A DNA stretch of 64,000 bases, taken from NCBI RefSeq assembly GCF_902364025.1, contig NZ_CABJCG010000001.1, positions 744,001-808,000 on the forward strand. The letters are read 5' to 3'. Shown here piece after piece: positions 56,974-64,000 of the stretch. Numbering within the stretch: the stretch's first letter is position 1; each line of letters starts with the position of its first letter. The stretch is from Enterocloster lavalensis (lineage in GTDB: Bacteria > Bacillota > Clostridia > Lachnospirales > Lachnospiraceae). Position numbers and translations under genes: made by a program. The notes below the pieces were generated by a model. That model searched no databases, was not told the origin of the DNA, and saw nothing but the letters and a program-made list of their open reading frames with translations.

Positions 56974-58449
56974 TTATTTACATAATTTCTTAAACTCATC
57001 CGCCACAAACTGAACCTGTGTGCCGACGATTACCTGCACGCTCTTCTGGCTGGGACGGATCACTCCGGCGATACCGGCGGATTTGATCTTCTTCTCATCC
57101 ACCTTGGTGTAGTCGTTGATCTCCAGTCTCAGTCTGGTGATGCAGTTGTCAATGCTCTTTACATTCTCTTTGCCGCCAAGGCCTTCCAGGATAATGGTTG
57201 CAACCTGGGTGTAGTCGTTGTTGGCAAGGGTTGCGGATGTGTCGTCCGCTTCATCATCGTCCTCACGTCCGGGAGTCTTTAAGTCAAAGGTGGTGATCAT
57301 GAATCTGAATACCAGGTAGAACACTGCAAATGCAGCGATTCCAAGCGGAATGATCAGCCAGGTTTTAGCGGCAGCCGGAAGCACTGAGGAGAACAGCAAA
57401 TCCGTTGCACCGGCCGAGAAGGAGAAACCGGCGCGGAAGCCCAGCAGTACGGTCACAAAGGTGAAGATTCCGTACAGGATTGCGTATACTAAGTAAAGTG
57501 CGGGAGCCATGAACATGAATGCAAATTCAAAGGGCTCGGTAACGCCGCAGACAAATGCGCACAGAGCTGCGGAAGCAAGGATACCAATGGCAATTTTTCT
57601 CTTGTTGCTCTTCGCGCACTGGATCATGGCCAGAGCCGCTCCGGGAACGCCGAACATCATGCAGGGGAAGAATCCGGACATATACATGCCAAGGCTCCAG
57701 GTTACGTCTGCGCTTGTTTTGCCGGCCCAGAAGTTGCTCAAATCACCTAAACCAATGGTGTCAAACCAGAATACGTTGTTCAGCGCGTGGTGCAGGCCGA
57801 ACGGAATCAGCAAACGGTTTAAGAACGCATAGAGACCTGCGCCTACCGCGCCCATCTTTGCGATGGACTGGCCCAGTGCGGTCAGTCCGCCGAATACTAC
57901 CGGCCAGATGAACAGCAGAATCGCCGCCGCGATAATGGAAAACAGTGCCGTGATAATGGCAACACAGCGCTTGCCGGAGAAGAATGCCAGCCAGTCCGGC
58001 AGTCTGGTGTTCTTAAATTTGTTGTAGCAGGTAGATCCGATGATACCGGCGATAATACCGATCATTGCGTTCTGGATCTTGGCAAACGCCATGCCCTGAA
58101 TGGTGTCCGGGGCAATACCGGCCAGAGTCTGAACCACTCCCGGGGAGAGCAGGTGGGTAATCATCAGCCAGGAAACAAGGCCTGCCAGACCTGCAGTTCC
58201 GTCATGGTCATCCGACATACCGACCGCAACACCTACTGCGAACAGGAGCGCGATAATTGCGCCGTCAAGCAGCGCCAGCGCCGCCTGGGTGAGGAAGTAA
58301 CCGACCATGGGAATCGCACCCGTGATATCTCCGCCCTGCATAACCGCCGGGCAAAGGAAGTAGCCGATACCGGATAAAATACCTGCAACCGGTAAAACAG
58401 CAACGGGCAGCATCAATGACTTGCCAAGCTTCTGTAACCATTTCATCAT
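56974..58449 (-). CDS. PTS IICB component, glucose/N-acetylglucosamine family
   Basis: A 491-residue fused permease. The IIC domain (1-~385) has VGMSDDHDGTAGLAGLVSWLM, RLLIPFGLHHALNNVFWFDT and CGVTEPFEFAFMFMAPALY; a linker with acidic residues leads to IIB with phospho-acceptor Cys436 in SIDNCITRLRL. The LHHALNN and DHDGTAGLAG blocks favour N-acetylglucosamine (NagE-like) over glucose, but this is not decisive. It lacks a IIA domain; the matching IIA is encoded two genes upstream. ATG at 58449 after AAGGGG. Confidence 0.92.
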   Translation of the reverse strand: MMKWLQKLGKSLMLPVAVLPVAGILSGIGYFLCPAVMQGGDITGAIPMVGYFLTQAALALLDGAIIALLFAVGVAVGMSDDHDGTAGLAGLVSWLMITHLLSPGVVQTLAGIAPDTIQGMAFAKIQNAMIGIIAGIIGSTCYNKFKNTRLPDWLAFFSGKRCVAIITALFSIIAAAILLFIWPVVFGGLTALGQSIAKMGAVGAGLYAFLNRLLIPFGLHHALNNVFWFDTIGLGDLSNFWAGKTSADVTWSLGMYMSGFFPCMMFGVPGAALAMIQCAKSNKRKIAIGILASAALCAFVCGVTEPFEFAFMFMAPALYLVYAILYGIFTFVTVLLGFRAGFSFSAGATDLLFSSVLPAAAKTWLIIPLGIAAFAVFYLVFRFMITTFDLKTPGREDDDEADDTSATLANNDYTQVATIILEGLGGKENVKSIDNCITRLRLEINDYTKVDEKKIKSAGIAGVIRPSQKSVQVIVGTQVQFVADEFKKLCK

Positions 58450-58525
58450 AATAATAAATCCCCTTTCTTTAATAAGATTCACACATCTATCTAAACCTTT
58501 GCAGGTTTAAATCAATTTCGGACCG

Positions 58526-58786
58526 TCAGCAGTCCAGTTCCTTCATAACCCGGCGGACCGCTTCCATGGCCTTCTCTTCGTCCGGCCCCTCCGCCGTAAA
58601 GGTAATTTGATCCCCCTGCACACATCCCAGGGACAGAATCTGAATCACATCCTTACCGTCCACCTGTTCCCCGTTGCCGCTGATGGTCACCGCGCTCTGA
58701 ATATCCTTCAGCGCCATCATCAGCTGGGCCGCGGGCCGGGCGTGAAGCCCCATGGAGTCCTTCAACACAAAACGTTCTTCCAGCAT
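58526..58786 (-). CDS. HPr-family phosphocarrier with Asp at position 46
   Basis: An 86-residue HPr. His15 in SMGLHARPAA is intact, so it can carry phosphate from Enzyme I to IIA. At position 46, where HPr kinase would phosphorylate Ser, it has Asp (VDGKDVIQILSLG), a permanent phosphoserine mimic. It would be blind to HPrK/P control. It is embedded in the BglG-IIA-HPr-IICB operon, so it is probably a dedicated phosphodonor for this PTS. GGAGG precedes the ATG. Confidence 0.92.
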   Translation of the reverse strand: MLEERFVLKDSMGLHARPAAQLMMALKDIQSAVTISGNGEQVDGKDVIQILSLGCVQGDQITFTAEGPDEEKAMEAVRRVMKELDC

Positions 58787-58814
58787 ATCCGTCCTCCTTT
58801 TCCGCCTGTATAAC

Positions 58815-59303
58815 CTAGTTCAGCTCGATCACGGTGTCGCCTTCCCGGACCTCCATGCCGCTCTTTACGGTCATGTCGGGGAAATTGGGCGTGTTGCAGA
58901 CGATCACCGGCGTCACCACGTCATAACCGGCTGCCTTGATCTTCTCCATGTCAAACTCCAGCAGCGGGGTTCCCTTGGACACCTGCGCGCCGGCGTTCAC
59001 CAGTGCGGTGAAATACTGTCCTTTCAGCTCCACGGTGTCAATCCCCACGTGGATGATCAGCTCCACTCCGCTCTCGCCCTGCATGCTGATGGCGTGCTTG
59101 GTGTCAAACACCATGGTAACCGTGCCGTCGATGGGAGCTACGATGCGCCCTTTATCGGGAATGATGGCCACGCCCTTGCCCAGGATTTCCTGGCTGAAGG
59201 TGGGATCATTGACCTGACTCATGGGGATCGCCCTGCCGCTCACCGGCGCTCCTACAACTGCCTTTTCTTTTCCTCCGAAAAGCCCTTTTAAACCTTTAAA
59301 CAT
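58815..59303 (-). CDS. crr: PTS glucose-family IIA component
   Basis: A 162-residue EIIA-Glc. Active-site histidines are His70 (FDTKHAISM) and His85 (ELIIHVGIDTVELKG), with the family VAPIDGTVTMVF and a C-terminal MEVREGDTVIELN barrel. It takes phosphate from HPr and passes it to the IICB encoded downstream. In this genome type it need not have the regulatory role of E. coli Crr. Confidence 0.94.
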   Translation of the reverse strand: MFKGLKGLFGGKEKAVVGAPVSGRAIPMSQVNDPTFSQEILGKGVAIIPDKGRIVAPIDGTVTMVFDTKHAISMQGESGVELIIHVGIDTVELKGQYFTALVNAGAQVSKGTPLLEFDMEKIKAAGYDVVTPVIVCNTPNFPDMTVKSGMEVREGDTVIELN

Positions 59304-59334
59304 ATATAAATCCCCTTTCCAGTCTTCCGCCGCT

Positions 59335-60165
59335 TTAACGCGTGCGGATCCTCTTGATGTGCAGCGCCAGATACGCCGCTTCTTCCTCTGTCATTTTGTG
59401 TCCATACTTCTGATCAATCAGCACCTGTACCTTTTGGCTGCAAACATGTTCCTCCGGGTACATTTTCGCGATCATCTCCTGAAATTCCGGGTTATCCGAC
59501 TCCATGTGCTCCCCTGTAAAAATCCGCTGGGCCAGAAACCGCAGATGGGTGATAAACCGCTCGTAGCTCAGCGAGTCTTCATCGATCTGAATGTTGAAAT
59601 ACTCGATCACCACCTCGCTCACCTGCTGGATCAGATTGGTAATATCTATGGTGTCCCGCATGGGTGCATCATATTCCGCATTGACGATATGAAGCGCGAT
59701 ACTGGCCGCCTCATCCACCGGAAGCATCACTCCAAGGTCCCTGCGGATCATGGCAATGGCGTACTCTCCAATCAGGTATTCCGCGTGGTAAAAGCTTTTC
59801 ACCTCGTGGATCAGCGGGTTGGAGAACATCATCTTCTGCTTGAAGCGCTCCAGTGCAAAATTGATATGGTCTGTCAGCGTGATATACACGTTGGGGTTGA
59901 TGGGGCGGTTTAAAACGCTCTTGGCATAGCTGATGATCTCGGCGGAAATCTGTACGTGCTCGATCGGAAGGTTCACGACCAGCTCTTTAAATTGATCCAT
60001 CGAGGTCTGGCTGTCCAGGCGGAAGATTTTCTCCACCTTGGCCTCGTTCACGGCCATTCCCTCTTTGGCCTTGAAACCCACTCCCCGTCCCATGACGACG
60101 ACCTCCCTTCCGTCCTCGTCAAAGGTGCTGACCACATTATTATTGATAATTTTACTGATTTTCAT
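59335..60165 (-). CDS. BglG/LicT-family transcription antiterminator
   Basis: A 276-residue RNA-binding antiterminator: an N-terminal CAT domain (MKISKIINNNVVSTFDEDGREVVVMGRGVGF) and two PRD domains with conserved histidines (DHINFAL, NPLIHEVKSFY, IALHIVNAEY, FLAQRI, LALHIKRIR), which are phosphorylated by HPr and IIB. It binds the RAT site in its own leader when the sugar is present and prevents termination. ATG at 60165; no strong Shine-Dalgarno is visible, only GGCAAGAA. It is first in the operon. Confidence 0.93.
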   Translation of the reverse strand: MKISKIINNNVVSTFDEDGREVVVMGRGVGFKAKEGMAVNEAKVEKIFRLDSQTSMDQFKELVVNLPIEHVQISAEIISYAKSVLNRPINPNVYITLTDHINFALERFKQKMMFSNPLIHEVKSFYHAEYLIGEYAIAMIRRDLGVMLPVDEAASIALHIVNAEYDAPMRDTIDITNLIQQVSEVVIEYFNIQIDEDSLSYERFITHLRFLAQRIFTGEHMESDNPEFQEMIAKMYPEEHVCSQKVQVLIDQKYGHKMTEEEAAYLALHIKRIRTR

Positions 60166-60242
60166 GACGTTCTTGCCAGTCAACGGGTCCTGCAATTTTC
60201 TCCCCCTCTCTGTGCAGCAGTCCACAGCGCTGCGGATAAGCT

Positions 60243-60334
60243 CAAAAAATAAAAAAACCAACTTTGTCTAAGAGAAAAACGATTCGTCTCTCTCCTTTAC
60301 AAAATTGGTTTTGCCTGCCGAACAGTAACAATCC
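60243..60334 (-). promoter_or_regulatory. RAT antitermination site and overlapping terminator
   Basis: On the minus strand GGATTGTTACTG then TTCGGCAGGCAAAACC (60307-60334) is a near-consensus ribonucleic antiterminator. Its 3' end overlaps a terminator stem (ACCAATTTTGT pairing with AAAGTTGGT) followed by TTTTTTTATTTTTTG down to about 60243. RAT and terminator are mutually exclusive, so BglG-type protein binding switches the PTS operon on. Confidence 0.93.
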
Positions 60335-60384
60335 AAGTATCAAATTGTAGGTTGGAATGAGACAAATCTCACTCACTAATCCAA

Positions 60385-60413
60385 ATTATAGCAGTCCGTA
60401 AGAAAAAAGTCAA
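60385..60413 (-). promoter_or_regulatory. Promoter of the BglG-PTS operon
   Basis: Minus strand -35 TTGACT (60408-60413), 17-bp spacer, -10 TATAAT (60385-60390), just past the end of the polymerase gene. Confidence 0.85.
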
Positions 60414-60450
60414 CGATTTCTTTATAAAAACTTTACTATTTTTACATAAT

Positions 60451-61923
60451 TTACATATCTCTGCCAAAATAAGGGAATCCGTGACCGACAAACCAGTATG
60501 CGGCCGCCGTCACCGCCAGATAAAACCAAGTGGACGGGTTGGAGAACCAGGTGGTGAAAAAGGCCAGAGCCATGTACATGGCGATCTGGGCGTAGATCAC
60601 ATGGCAGACGGGATTGCGGGCGCGCCAACGCAGGCGGTACAAAAGCGCGCAGGCCGCTCCGGCCAGCAGGCCGAACAGCAGAATTCCCAACACCCCGAAA
60701 TCGTAGTAGGCGTCGTAGATCAGCGTCACCGTGGTCAGCTCCTCCTTTGTCACAAAAATCGGAAAACTCACCAGGGACGGATTCAGGAATTTAAGACCGG
60801 TCAACGCCCACACCGGGAACAGCATGCGAAGTCCCATGCTGTGGCTTCCCAGCTGCTCCACCAGACAGTTGAAATTGTCGTAATTGTTGGCAATATACAT
60901 GTAAGGCTGGGTCACAAAGATCGGCGTGTGCGGATTTTTCATCTCAAAGATGCCGTTTAGGTAGGATACGCTGTGGCTGCGCAGCACCGTCAAAGCCAGG
61001 TAGGCCGGAACCATGAGAGCGCACAGGATCAAAAGGTATTTGAGCCGGAAGGTTCTGCGGACGGAGATAAAGGTGAACACCGCCATGCCCACCGCCAGGA
61101 TCAGCTGGAAGCGGGAAACGCACAGCAGCGGAATAAGGATCGATATCCCGGTCAGAACCGCAGCCAGAATCAGTCCGCGGTCAGGCGCAGCCGGGGGGGC
61201 CGGGTTTCCGGATCGCTCCGCTTTCGTTCCAGCACGGCCTGCCGCCGTTCCAAACACCCGGTTGCCACACTCCCTGCCGTCCGCCGCCCGCGAAAACAGG
61301 TAGAGCACGAACAGGCTGGGCACCAGCACGCAGGACACCGTGAAATAGTGCACGCCGCTGACATGGAAATAGGAGTAGGCGTGGGGCACGCCGTAGGAGA
61401 ACATGGGGATAAAACCCAGCTTCACCGCCTCAAAAACAAAGGCAAGGGCCGAGACGCCCGTGATGCCCGCCATGCAGATGAGAATCCGCTTCGAGCTGCC
61501 GTTGAATTCTCCTGTGGCCCCGGTCTCCGGGAAACGGCCTGAGTTGATGCGGCCTGGGTTGATGCCCTGGCTGTCGTGCTCCCGCCTGCCGCCCTCCCTG
61601 CCGCCGTTCTCCTGCCTGCGCAAAGCCATCCGCTGAACCGCCTCAAAGGCCAGCCAGAACGCTAAGACCGCCAGCAGAAAGCACAGCCAGGTCTCCCCGG
61701 CCCAGTCAGTCTGCAGCCGGCTGAGCTTAAAGCAGGACACGCCCTGGCCACCCACAAAAGCCAGGCAGAACAGGCCCCGCAGGTGAATCAGATCCCGGCT
61801 GGCGCGGTAGTCCCGCCAGTACAGCCACAGGGCCGCTGTAATCAAAACCAGCCCGGACAGCATGTAAACATGCTGCCGGGCCAACAGGTAACTTAATGCG
61901 TAACAAATCAAATAAACTGCCAT
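60451..61923 (-). CDS. Oligosaccharide repeat-unit polymerase / O-antigen polymerase-like membrane protein
   Basis: A 490-residue protein with about 12 predicted helices, two of them separated by long hydrophilic loops (~105-145 and ~225-250) and a large external loop with SHSVSYLNGIFEMKNPHTPIFVTQPYMYIANNYDNFNCL, resembling Wzy-type polymerases (PF14296). Such proteins link polysaccharide repeats outside the membrane. Its ATG overlaps the ptsI stop by one base (TAATG), so it is translated in tandem with Enzyme I. No glycosyltransferases or flippase are nearby, so the polymer is unknown. Confidence in the family is moderate. Confidence 0.7.
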   Translation of the reverse strand: MAVYLICYALSYLLARQHVYMLSGLVLITAALWLYWRDYRASRDLIHLRGLFCLAFVGGQGVSCFKLSRLQTDWAGETWLCFLLAVLAFWLAFEAVQRMALRRQENGGREGGRREHDSQGINPGRINSGRFPETGATGEFNGSSKRILICMAGITGVSALAFVFEAVKLGFIPMFSYGVPHAYSYFHVSGVHYFTVSCVLVPSLFVLYLFSRAADGRECGNRVFGTAAGRAGTKAERSGNPAPPAAPDRGLILAAVLTGISILIPLLCVSRFQLILAVGMAVFTFISVRRTFRLKYLLILCALMVPAYLALTVLRSHSVSYLNGIFEMKNPHTPIFVTQPYMYIANNYDNFNCLVEQLGSHSMGLRMLFPVWALTGLKFLNPSLVSFPIFVTKEELTTVTLIYDAYYDFGVLGILLFGLLAGAACALLYRLRWRARNPVCHVIYAQIAMYMALAFFTTWFSNPSTWFYLAVTAAAYWFVGHGFPYFGRDM

Positions 61924-63644
61924 TAAACCGTTCCGCTCTCCACAAATTCTTTCATGTACTGCTCCACCTCAGCCGTGGTCGCAAAGCTCATGGCCTTGTC
62001 CGCAACCGCCTGAAGCTCCTGCACACTGTACTCGGTTACCATCTTTCTCGCCCGCAGAATCGCAGACGCGCTCATGCTGAACTCATTCAATCCAAACGCC
62101 AGAAGCAGCGGGATCATCATGGGATCGCTGGCCGCCTCGCCGCACATGCCGACCATGATGCCGGCCTCGCGGCCGCAGGCGATGATATGGTGGATGCTGC
62201 GCAGCACGGCGGGGTTGAAGGTGGAATACAGGTAGGAAACCTTCTTGTTACCCCGGTCCACGCTCATGGTGTACTGGGTCAGGTCGTTGGTGCCGATGCT
62301 GAAGAAGTCCACTTCCCTGGCAAAAATATCCGCGATCAGGGAAGCCGCCGCGGTCTCTACCATGATGCCCACCTGGATGTCCTTCTTGTAGGCGATGCCC
62401 GCCTCATCCAGCTCAGCTTTCAGCTCCTCCACCAGTCCCCTGGCCTCGCGGTACTCCTCGATACAGGTCACAAGGGGAACCATGATGCGGATGTTGCCAA
62501 AGGCGCTGGCGCGCAGCAGGGCGCGCAGCTGCGGTTTGTAGATATCCTCCTTGCGGTCCAGGCAGAAACGGATGGCGCGGTAGCCCAAAAACGGGTTCTC
62601 GTCCTTCTCCAGACCCATGTAGGGGATCTCCTTGTCGCCGCCGATATCCAGGGTGCGGATAATCACCGGCTTGCCGTTCATGGCGATGGCCACCTTCTTG
62701 TACGCCTCAAACTGCTCTTCCTCCGTGGGCATGGAGGTACGGTCCATAAACAGGAATTCCGTGCGGAACAGGCCCACGCCCTCGCCGTCGTACTGTAACA
62801 CCTTCTCCGCGTCCTCAGGCTTGCCGATATTTGCCACGATCTCCACCTGCACGCCGTCCCTGGTGACGGAGGGCTTGCCGATGTACTGCTCCAGCTCCTT
62901 TTTCTCCTTTAAGAATACGTCGCGCTTGGTCTTATACTCCGCTCTCACCGCCGCGTCCGGATTCACCATCACTTCACCCGTGCTGCCGTCCAGCACAAGG
63001 TCGTCGCCGTCCTTCACCTGCTCCATCAGATTCTCCACGGCCACAACCGCCGGAATCTCCAGGGCGCGGGCCAGAATGGCGCTGTGGGAGGTGCGGCCGC
63101 CCAGCTCGGTGACAATGCCGGTTACATTGGCCGGGTTGATCCCCGCCGTCATGGAAGGCGTCAGGTCCTTGGCGACGATCACGCTGCCCGCCGGAAGGGA
63201 CGCGATATCCACAGAGCGGACGCCCAGAAGGAGCTTCTGCATCCTGGTCTTGATGTCGCGCATGTCCGTGGCTCTCTGCTGCATAAGCTCGTCCCCCATG
63301 GAGGCGAACATGTCGGCGTACATATTGCATACGGTCTCAATGGCGAACTCGCTGTTGATGCCGTCGTTTTTGATGGAATTCTCAATCTCGCCGGTGAGCA
63401 TGGGATCGGACAACAGCATGATATGCCCCTGCAGAATCTCCGCTTCCTTCTCTCCCACTCTGGTGGCCAAATCCGCCGCCAGCACCTCGGTGTCCTTCAC
63501 GCTCTGCTCAAGCGCCCCCTTAAAACGCCCAAGCTCAGCCTCCACATCCGAAACGTTCTCCCTTTTGATGACCAGCTCAGCCTCTTCCACAATAACTGCC
63601 TTGCCGATTCCGATACCGGATGAAGCGCTCGTTCCCTTTTTCAT
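61923..63644 (-). CDS. ptsI: Phosphoenolpyruvate-protein phosphotransferase (Enzyme I)
   Basis: First enzyme of the PTS: takes phosphate from PEP onto His187 (GGRTSHSAILARALEIPAVV) and passes it to HPr. The 573-residue protein has the usual order: HPr-binding helical domain, His domain, linker, and the C-terminal PEP barrel (FRTEFLFMDR, VGIMVETAAASLIADIFAREVDFFSIGTNDLTQY, MVGMCGEAASDP). Length matches the family. It follows a canonical HPr gene by 75 bp with a small hairpin in the gap. AAGGAGG precedes the ATG. Confidence 0.98.
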   Translation of the reverse strand: MKKGTSASSGIGIGKAVIVEEAELVIKRENVSDVEAELGRFKGALEQSVKDTEVLAADLATRVGEKEAEILQGHIMLLSDPMLTGEIENSIKNDGINSEFAIETVCNMYADMFASMGDELMQQRATDMRDIKTRMQKLLLGVRSVDIASLPAGSVIVAKDLTPSMTAGINPANVTGIVTELGGRTSHSAILARALEIPAVVAVENLMEQVKDGDDLVLDGSTGEVMVNPDAAVRAEYKTKRDVFLKEKKELEQYIGKPSVTRDGVQVEIVANIGKPEDAEKVLQYDGEGVGLFRTEFLFMDRTSMPTEEEQFEAYKKVAIAMNGKPVIIRTLDIGGDKEIPYMGLEKDENPFLGYRAIRFCLDRKEDIYKPQLRALLRASAFGNIRIMVPLVTCIEEYREARGLVEELKAELDEAGIAYKKDIQVGIMVETAAASLIADIFAREVDFFSIGTNDLTQYTMSVDRGNKKVSYLYSTFNPAVLRSIHHIIACGREAGIMVGMCGEAASDPMMIPLLLAFGLNEFSMSASAILRARKMVTEYSVQELQAVADKAMSFATTAEVEQYMKEFVESGTV

Positions 63645-63691
63645 AATGATTACCTCCTTATTGTATTAAATATTTATACTCACAGCATTCA

Positions 63692-63710
63692 GGGTGCCGA
63701 TCCGGCACCC
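63692..63710. repeat. Small hairpin between HPr and ptsI
   Basis: GGGTGCC (63692-63698), loop GATCC, GGCACCC (63704-63710). No U-tract; it could tune the HPr:Enzyme I ratio by partial termination or RNA processing. Confidence 0.5.
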
Positions 63711-63719
63711 CGTCCGCTG

Positions 63720-63983
63720 TTACTCACCCAATCCGCTCTCCACGATTCTGACCATCGCGGCCAGCGCCTGCTCCTCGTCCGGTCCGTCGCAGATAAACTC
63801 AACCGCGTCGCCGGATTTGACGCAGGCCCCCAGCACGCTCAGAACGCTCTTGGCGTTGGCGGTCGTACTTCCGATCTTGAAGGTGATCGTCGACCGGAAC
63901 AGCAGCGCCTCCTTGCACAGGATGCCGGCCGGCCGCAAATGCAGACCGGAGGGATTTTTAATAACTGTTACCGCACTTACCAT
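63720..63983 (-). CDS. ptsH: HPr phosphocarrier protein (canonical)
   Basis: An 87-residue general HPr. His15 in SGLHLRPAG is the phospho-acceptor, and Ser46 in NAKSVLSVLGA is the HPr-kinase site, so both regulatory functions are kept. Leu replaces the usual Ala at position 16 and Gly follows Ala19, mild differences from GLHARPA. AAGGAGAG lies upstream of the ATG. It starts the ptsH-ptsI-polymerase unit and is the only one of three HPr-type proteins in the window with both sites. Confidence 0.93.
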   Translation of the reverse strand: MVSAVTVIKNPSGLHLRPAGILCKEALLFRSTITFKIGSTTANAKSVLSVLGACVKSGDAVEFICDGPDEEQALAAMVRIVESGLGE

Positions 63984-64000
63984 AAGCTATCTCTCCTTAC

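Overview
The window looks like the chromosome of a GC-rich anaerobic Firmicute, most probably a Lachnospiraceae species (Clostridium cluster XIVa, Enterocloster/Hungatella-like). This is inferred from asrABC linked to siroheme genes, a pyruvate:ferredoxin oxidoreductase, several PTS systems with multiple HPr proteins, a leuS T-box, VanW, AI-2E and SdpRI proteins, and strong AGGAGG ribosome binding sites. I see no rRNA, tRNA, CRISPR array, insertion sequence, prophage or plasmid backbone. It reads as ordinary chromosome with small accessory islands.

Layout. 1-4.7 kb (minus): M20 amidohydrolase, YesM/YesN-type two-component system and the start of a branched-chain amino-acid-type binding lipoprotein. 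4.9-14.5 kb (minus): one nine-gene unit, asrA-asrB-asrC-hemA-sirC-hemC-cobA/hemD-hemL-hemB, making anaerobic sulfite reductase and the route from glutamyl-tRNA to its siroheme cofactor. 14.8-15.6 kb: XRE regulator with DUF2975 membrane protein. 15.9-20.0 kb (plus): LytS/LytTR two-component pair and a CstA-family transporter, resembling the E. coli pyruvate-sensing BtsS/BtsR/BtsT set. 20.15-20.53 kb: an unrecognised 82-residue protein behind a promoter with two LexA (SOS) boxes. 20.6-28.5 kb (minus): mannose-family PTS (IIA, IIB, IIC, IID), GH88 unsaturated glucuronyl hydrolase, heparinase II/III-like lyase, LacI regulator and hydrolase, which fits uptake and breakdown of glycosaminoglycan disaccharides. 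28.8-30.7 kb: a lone OLD-type AAA ATPase/TOPRIM nuclease. 30.9-34.5 kb: PFOR. 34.7 kb: Crh-like HPr. 35.2-46 kb: envelope and small-protein genes (VanW, PHP, AI-2E, AlaX, a Cys/Gly-rich protein, lipoproteins, YkuD). 46.1-52.6 kb: ABC sugar-type transporter with an FAD oxidoreductase and a divergent PocR/AraC regulator. 53-55.8 kb: T-box-controlled leuS. 55.8-56.9 kb: SdpR/SdpI. 57-60.4 kb: BglG antiterminator, IIA-Glc, HPr and IICB PTS operon with a RAT/terminator leader. 60.4-64 kb: HPr, Enzyme I and a polysaccharide polymerase.

Themes. Carbon control runs through the window: Enzyme I, three HPr-type proteins with different residue-15/residue-46 combinations, two sugar PTS systems and a pyruvate-responsive-type transporter system. 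About nine copies of a 34-36 bp palindromic intergenic repeat lie just downstream of stop codons or terminators. The least explained items are the SOS-regulated small gene, the HPr trio, the Cys/Gly-rich duplicated protein, a long perfect hairpin inside hemA, and a promoter box shared by four envelope genes.
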